The notes beneath the pieces are model-generated. The model worked only from the letters and a program-made list of their open reading frames with translations, made no database searches and had not been told where the DNA came from. The translations under genes were made by a program, and so were the position numbers. From Bradyrhizobium sp. Tv2a-2 (GTDB taxonomy: Bacteria; Pseudomonadota; Alphaproteobacteria; Rhizobiales; Xanthobacteraceae): a stretch of 64,000 nt of DNA. This document shows positions 60,783 through 64,000 of the stretch, piece after piece. Every line of letters starts with the position of its first letter. The first letter of the stretch is position 1. The stretch is taken from positions 1 to 64,000 of the forward strand of contig NZ_AXAI01000018.1 of assembly GCF_000472425.1 (NCBI RefSeq), given 5' to 3'.

Positions 60783-61391
60783 ATGTTCATGTCCTCATTC
60801 AAAGCATCTCTCGCAATCCTGTTGGCGTCGGTTTGGCTCGGCGGCCAAGCGGCCCACGCCCAGACCGCGCCCCTGACATACTGGACCCCAGGCTGGCCCA
60901 TGGGCCTTACGGATGCGAGCGGCCAGGGTGCGAGTACTTACGGCAACTTTCCGGGCTTTAACTTCAGCGACACCGGCGGGAGCTCGGTGGCCCGCTACAA
61001 TTTCTCGAACGGCATGTTTGTCGGCACCGAACGCAGCATGGGGTTCGGCATGAGCGGCATCGCCATGGGCGGCGCGTTCGGAGATCTCCATTATGAGGGC
61101 GCGCAATTCGGCTATAACTTCCAGAACGCGCCTGTCACCGTCTTCGGCAGTGCCGGTAGTTTGAAGTATGATTCCGGCCTCGGCACGGCTTTGAGCAGCT
61201 CGTTCAATAATCCCAACTCCAGCACGGTCGCCGGCTATAGCTCCCATGTAGGCGTCGAATTTCGTCCCACCTCGAATCTCAGCCTTTCGTTCGGGGCGGG
61301 CTTCAACCAGCAGGGGTCCGGGCTGGTCGACAGCGATATCCACTCCGACCTGCCGCCCGGCGCGTCGCCGCTGGCCTTCGGTCACCGCTAA
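60783..61391 (+). CDS. Secreted outer-membrane-barrel-like protein
   Basis: A 202-residue protein with signal peptide SSFKASLAILLASVWLGGQA ending AHA. The mature part is Gly/Ser/Asn-rich with alternating aromatic residues (VARYNFSNGMFVGTERSMGF, 20 residues; FGYNFQNAPVTVFGSAG; HVGVEFRPTSNLSLSFGAGF, 20 residues). This looks like short beta-strands of an outer-membrane protein, though it does not end in the usual Phe. ATGs at 60783 and 60789 are both possible. Function unknown. Confidence 0.75.
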   Translation: MFMSSFKASLAILLASVWLGGQAAHAQTAPLTYWTPGWPMGLTDASGQGASTYGNFPGFNFSDTGGSSVARYNFSNGMFVGTERSMGFGMSGIAMGGAFGDLHYEGAQFGYNFQNAPVTVFGSAGSLKYDSGLGTALSSSFNNPNSSTVAGYSSHVGVEFRPTSNLSLSFGAGFNQQGSGLVDSDIHSDLPPGASPLAFGHR

Positions 61392-61401
61392 CTGGTTCAT
61401 C

Positions 61402-62655
61402 TCAAGTAATCACGCCGACGATGGCGCCCATGAGGCACGTGGTCAGCGTGCCCGAGATGATCGACTTCACGCCCAATTCGTTGATCTCCGCCCGCCGCTC
61501 CGGCGCCATCGTGCCGAGACCGGCGATCATGATGCCGAGGCTGCCGAAATTGGCGAAGCCGCACATCGCATAGAGCATGATCAGCCGTGACCGGGTATCC
61601 AGCGCATCGGGCGCCAGTTTCGACAGGTCGACATAGGCAATCAACTCGTTGAGCACCGTCTTGGTGCCCATCAGGCTGCCGGCAGTCACCGCCTGCGACC
61701 ACGGCAGGCCCATCAGCCAGCACACCGGCGCCATTGCGAGGCCCAGTATCCGCTGCAGCGAGATCGCGGCTCCCCCGACATGCGGCAGCAGGCCGAGAAT
61801 CGCGTTGGCGAGATAGACCAGTGCCACCAGCACGATCAGCATCGCCACGATGTTGAGCAGCAGCTCGAGCCCGGCCGAGGTGCCCTTGACGATCGCATCC
61901 ATGGTGCTTGACGCTTCCATTTTCGGGTCCTCGCCGAGGGCGCCGCCGGTCAGATGATCGCCGGTCTCCGGCACCATGATCAGGCTGATCAGGATCGCGG
62001 CCGGCGCGCCCAGCACCGATGCGATCACGAAATGCGCCGCCGCATCGGGAATCAGCGGCGCCAGCAGCGTCGCGTAGAGCACGAGCACGGTGCCGGCGAT
62101 GCCGGCCATGCCGCCAGTCATGACCAGGAACAATTCGCTGCGCGTCATCTTCGCAAGATAGGGCCGCACGAACAGCGGCGCCTCGACCATCCCGAGGAAG
62201 ATGTTGGCGGCCGTTGAGAGGCCGACCGCACCGCCGACGCCGAGCGTGCGCTCCAACAGCCAGGCCATGCCGCGCACGATCGGCGGCAGCACGCGCCAGT
62301 AGAACAGCAGCGTGGTCAGCACGCTCATGACCAGCACGATCGGCAGCGCCTGGAAGGCGAGGATGAAGTCGGCACCCGGTGCCTTGACGTCGAAGGGGGC
62401 GGGCGCCCCGCCGACATAGCCGAACACGAAGGAGGTGCCGGCGCGCGAGGCGGCCGAGATGGTCTCGACCGCATCGTTGATGGCGCCAAAGGCACGGGCG
62501 ACCAACGGCAGCTTGATCAGGACGAGGGCGGTGGCGAGCGTCGCAACCAGTCCGATGGCCGCCTGCCTTACCGACACCGCGCGGCGGTTCTCGCCCAGCG
62601 CCCAGGCGATCGCGAGCAACGCGAAGACGCCGATCGCCGATTGCAGTTGAAGCAT
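61402..62655 (-). CDS. NupC-type concentrative nucleoside transporter
   Basis: A 417-residue inner-membrane symporter of the CNT family, which imports nucleosides with H+ or Na+. It has the family motifs GGMAGIAGTVLVLYA, GLELLLNIVAMLIVLVALVY (20 residues), LGLAMAPVCWLMGLPW and MCGFANFGSLGIMIAGLGTM (20 residues). GGGGGA precedes the ATG at 62655; the frame continues 58 codons upstream but this is not supported. It is convergent with the secreted-protein gene, 10 bases apart. Confidence 0.93.
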   Translation of the reverse strand: MLQLQSAIGVFALLAIAWALGENRRAVSVRQAAIGLVATLATALVLIKLPLVARAFGAINDAVETISAASRAGTSFVFGYVGGAPAPFDVKAPGADFILAFQALPIVLVMSVLTTLLFYWRVLPPIVRGMAWLLERTLGVGGAVGLSTAANIFLGMVEAPLFVRPYLAKMTRSELFLVMTGGMAGIAGTVLVLYATLLAPLIPDAAAHFVIASVLGAPAAILISLIMVPETGDHLTGGALGEDPKMEASSTMDAIVKGTSAGLELLLNIVAMLIVLVALVYLANAILGLLPHVGGAAISLQRILGLAMAPVCWLMGLPWSQAVTAGSLMGTKTVLNELIAYVDLSKLAPDALDTRSRLIMLYAMCGFANFGSLGIMIAGLGTMAPERRAEINELGVKSIISGTLTTCLMGAIVGVIT

Positions 62656-62773
62656 GAATCCCCCGAATGCGCCGCCCCCGGCGCGATTATGCCGAGGCAT
62701 CGTCCCAAAGCAAATGCCGGGCCCGGCGTGATCGGCCATTGACAGTGCATACGTCGTCGGCCACCGATTGCAC

Positions 62774-64000
62774 ATGTCCTCCGTCACGTCCGCGGGCGCC
62801 GGCACCCTGCTGAGGCAAGGCTCGTTCATCTTCTTCCTGCTGTCGCGAAGCCTGTCCCGGCTGTCGAGCCTGGTGGGAATCGTCGCGATGGGCTGGCAGA
62901 TCTATGATCTGACCAGCAGTGCGTTCGCGCTCGGCATGATCGGACTGGTCGGCTTCCTCCCGACCGCGGTGCTCGTCTTCGTCGCTGGACACACGGTGGA
63001 TCGTTACGACCGCAAGCGCATCATGCAGGCCTGCCAGCTTGCACAGGCGCTGACGACGTTCTTCCTGGCCTGGGGCGCCTTCGCCGGTTGGCTCACGGTG
63101 ATCCACATCTTCATTGCCACGCTCGTGCTGGGCACGACGGCAGCATTCGAAAGCCCGGCCACGGCTGCGCTGTTGCCGCTGATCACGCCTCAAGGTTCGC
63201 TGCAGCGCGCTACCGCCCTGTCCACTGGCGCTGCGCAACTGGCGACCATCACAGGTCCTGCACTGGGCGGGTTCGCCTACGCCCTCTCGCCGGGCTTGCC
63301 CTACGCCATCATGGTCCTGTTCTGGCTGTCGGCCACGTTGTTCACCGGGGCCATCCGGATGACGCACCCCCCCGACGAGCCGAAGGACAGCGCGACGCCG
63401 GGCGACCTGTTCGCCGGCGTGCGCTTCATCCGCGAGAATCCATCCATCCTTGGGACGATCTCGCTCGACCTGTTCGCGGTCCTGTTCGGCGGCGTCACCG
63501 CGCTGTTGCCGATCTATGCGCGCGATATCCTGATGACGGGCCCGCTGGGGCTGGGCATCCTGCGTGCGGCGCCCGCGGTCGGCGCGCTCGCCATGACCTC
63601 GATGCTTGCCCGCCACACCATCCGCCGGCATGTGGGCTTGCGCATGTTCCAGGCGGTGATCGTGTTCGGCGTGGCGACGATCATATTTGCGCTGTCGTAC
63701 TGGATGTGGCTCTCGGTGCTCGCGCTCGCGCTGCTTGGGGCGGCGGACAATGTCAGCGTCGTGATCCGCTTCTCGCTGGTGCAATTGCAGACGCCGAACG
63801 AGATGCGGGGACGGGTGGGCGCGGTGAATTTCCTGTTCATCAACGCCTCCAACCAGCTCGGGCAGTTCGAGAGCGGCGTCACCGCGGCGCTGCTCGGCAC
63901 CGTCCCCGCCGCCGTGCTCGGTGGCATCGCAACCGTCGCAGTCGCGCTGCTCTGGATGAAGCTGTTTCCAACCCTGCGCGACGTGAACCGGCTGGAGTAG
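62774..64000 (+). CDS. MFS transporter (MFS_3/EntS-like exporter)
   Basis: A 408-residue transporter whose stop codon is the last three bases of the window. Twelve hydrophobic helices; helix 1-2 region has SLSRLSSLVGIVAMGWQIYD (20 residues) and loop 2-3 VAGHTVDRYDRKRIMQ, as in EntS-like exporters. Helix 4-5 has ATAALLPLITP. EntS exports enterobactin, but no siderophore genes are seen here, so substrate is open. The ATG at 62774 is preferred over TTG 62768. Confidence 0.9.
   Translation: MSSVTSAGAGTLLRQGSFIFFLLSRSLSRLSSLVGIVAMGWQIYDLTSSAFALGMIGLVGFLPTAVLVFVAGHTVDRYDRKRIMQACQLAQALTTFFLAWGAFAGWLTVIHIFIATLVLGTTAAFESPATAALLPLITPQGSLQRATALSTGAAQLATITGPALGGFAYALSPGLPYAIMVLFWLSATLFTGAIRMTHPPDEPKDSATPGDLFAGVRFIRENPSILGTISLDLFAVLFGGVTALLPIYARDILMTGPLGLGILRAAPAVGALAMTSMLARHTIRRHVGLRMFQAVIVFGVATIIFALSYWMWLSVLALALLGAADNVSVVIRFSLVQLQTPNEMRGRVGAVNFLFINASNQLGQFESGVTAALLGTVPAAVLGGIATVAVALLWMKLFPTLRDVNRLE

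Noticed and set aside
62687..63784. A 365-codon open frame opposite the MFS gene
   Set aside because: It is a highly charged antisense translation without motifs, while the plus-strand protein has all MFS helices.

Overview
The window reads as chromosomal DNA of a high-GC alphaproteobacterium, most likely Bradyrhizobium or a close relative. The reasons are strong G/C bias at third codon positions, the alphaproteobacterial Usg protein, form-II cox (CODH-like) accessory genes, a pca gene group, duplicated liv genes, a CIRCE-controlled groESL pair, a CtrA-type box and several families of palindromic intergenic repeats. The species call is inferred from gene content only. No tRNA, rRNA, CRISPR array or prophage was seen.

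Layout. 0-0.26 kb: end of an IS481-type element. 0.3-6 kb: purB, a two-component pair, and a divergent three-gene operon coding for a TolQ/ExbB-like channel, a YfaP-like periplasmic protein and a membrane protein. 6-10.5 kb: gltS, then a patch of more AT-rich, less typical DNA with a transglutaminase-like gene, an LssY-domain gene and a broken resolvase. 10.5-19 kb: a phosphoesterase gene next to a kinase-USP fusion, rpe, a P1 peptidase, and a MASE4 hybrid kinase with a response regulator. 19.3-25.8 kb: livHMGF followed by two near-identical livK genes. 26-29.6 kb: a tiny Q/G/P-rich protein gene and pcaBDC. 29.8-36.6 kb: coxG, coxS, coxM, coxD, coxE, two half-length XdhC genes and a MoeA-MobA fusion; the expected coxL is missing between coxS and coxM. 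38-41.6 kb: a TetR-HlyD-ABC efflux operon. 41.6-47 kb: an adenylate/guanylate cyclase, then gntR-MFS-amidohydrolase-phzF, probably a small catabolic unit. 47-57 kb: DUF488, DUF72, small secreted proteins, two lipid-linked glycosyltransferases, an FkbM methyltransferase, a tlde1/DUF2778 protein, GST and isochorismatase/LysR. 57-64 kb: groESL, usg, a cupin, a secreted barrel-like protein, a nucleoside transporter and an MFS exporter.

How the genes work together. The liv genes form a complete high-affinity amino-acid importer with two binding proteins. The cox genes encode the small and medium subunits plus the maturation machinery of a molybdenum hydroxylase, but the catalytic subunit is not here. 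pcaBDC supplies the middle steps of protocatechuate breakdown, without pcaGH. Regulatory DNA is unusually readable. The tetR and gntR genes each have a perfect inverted repeat placed so that transcription would start at or within a base or two of the ATG, which predicts leaderless mRNAs. groES has a CIRCE element just downstream of its promoter, and the tlde1 gene is preceded by a full CtrA box and by paired GGTACC repeats.

The best candidates for an undescribed system are the TolQ-like trio at 3.97-6.02 kb and the phosphoesterase/kinase-USP pair at 10.5-12.7 kb. Start codons were chosen from family length and visible ribosome binding sites. All identity statements are by eye, because no searches were run.
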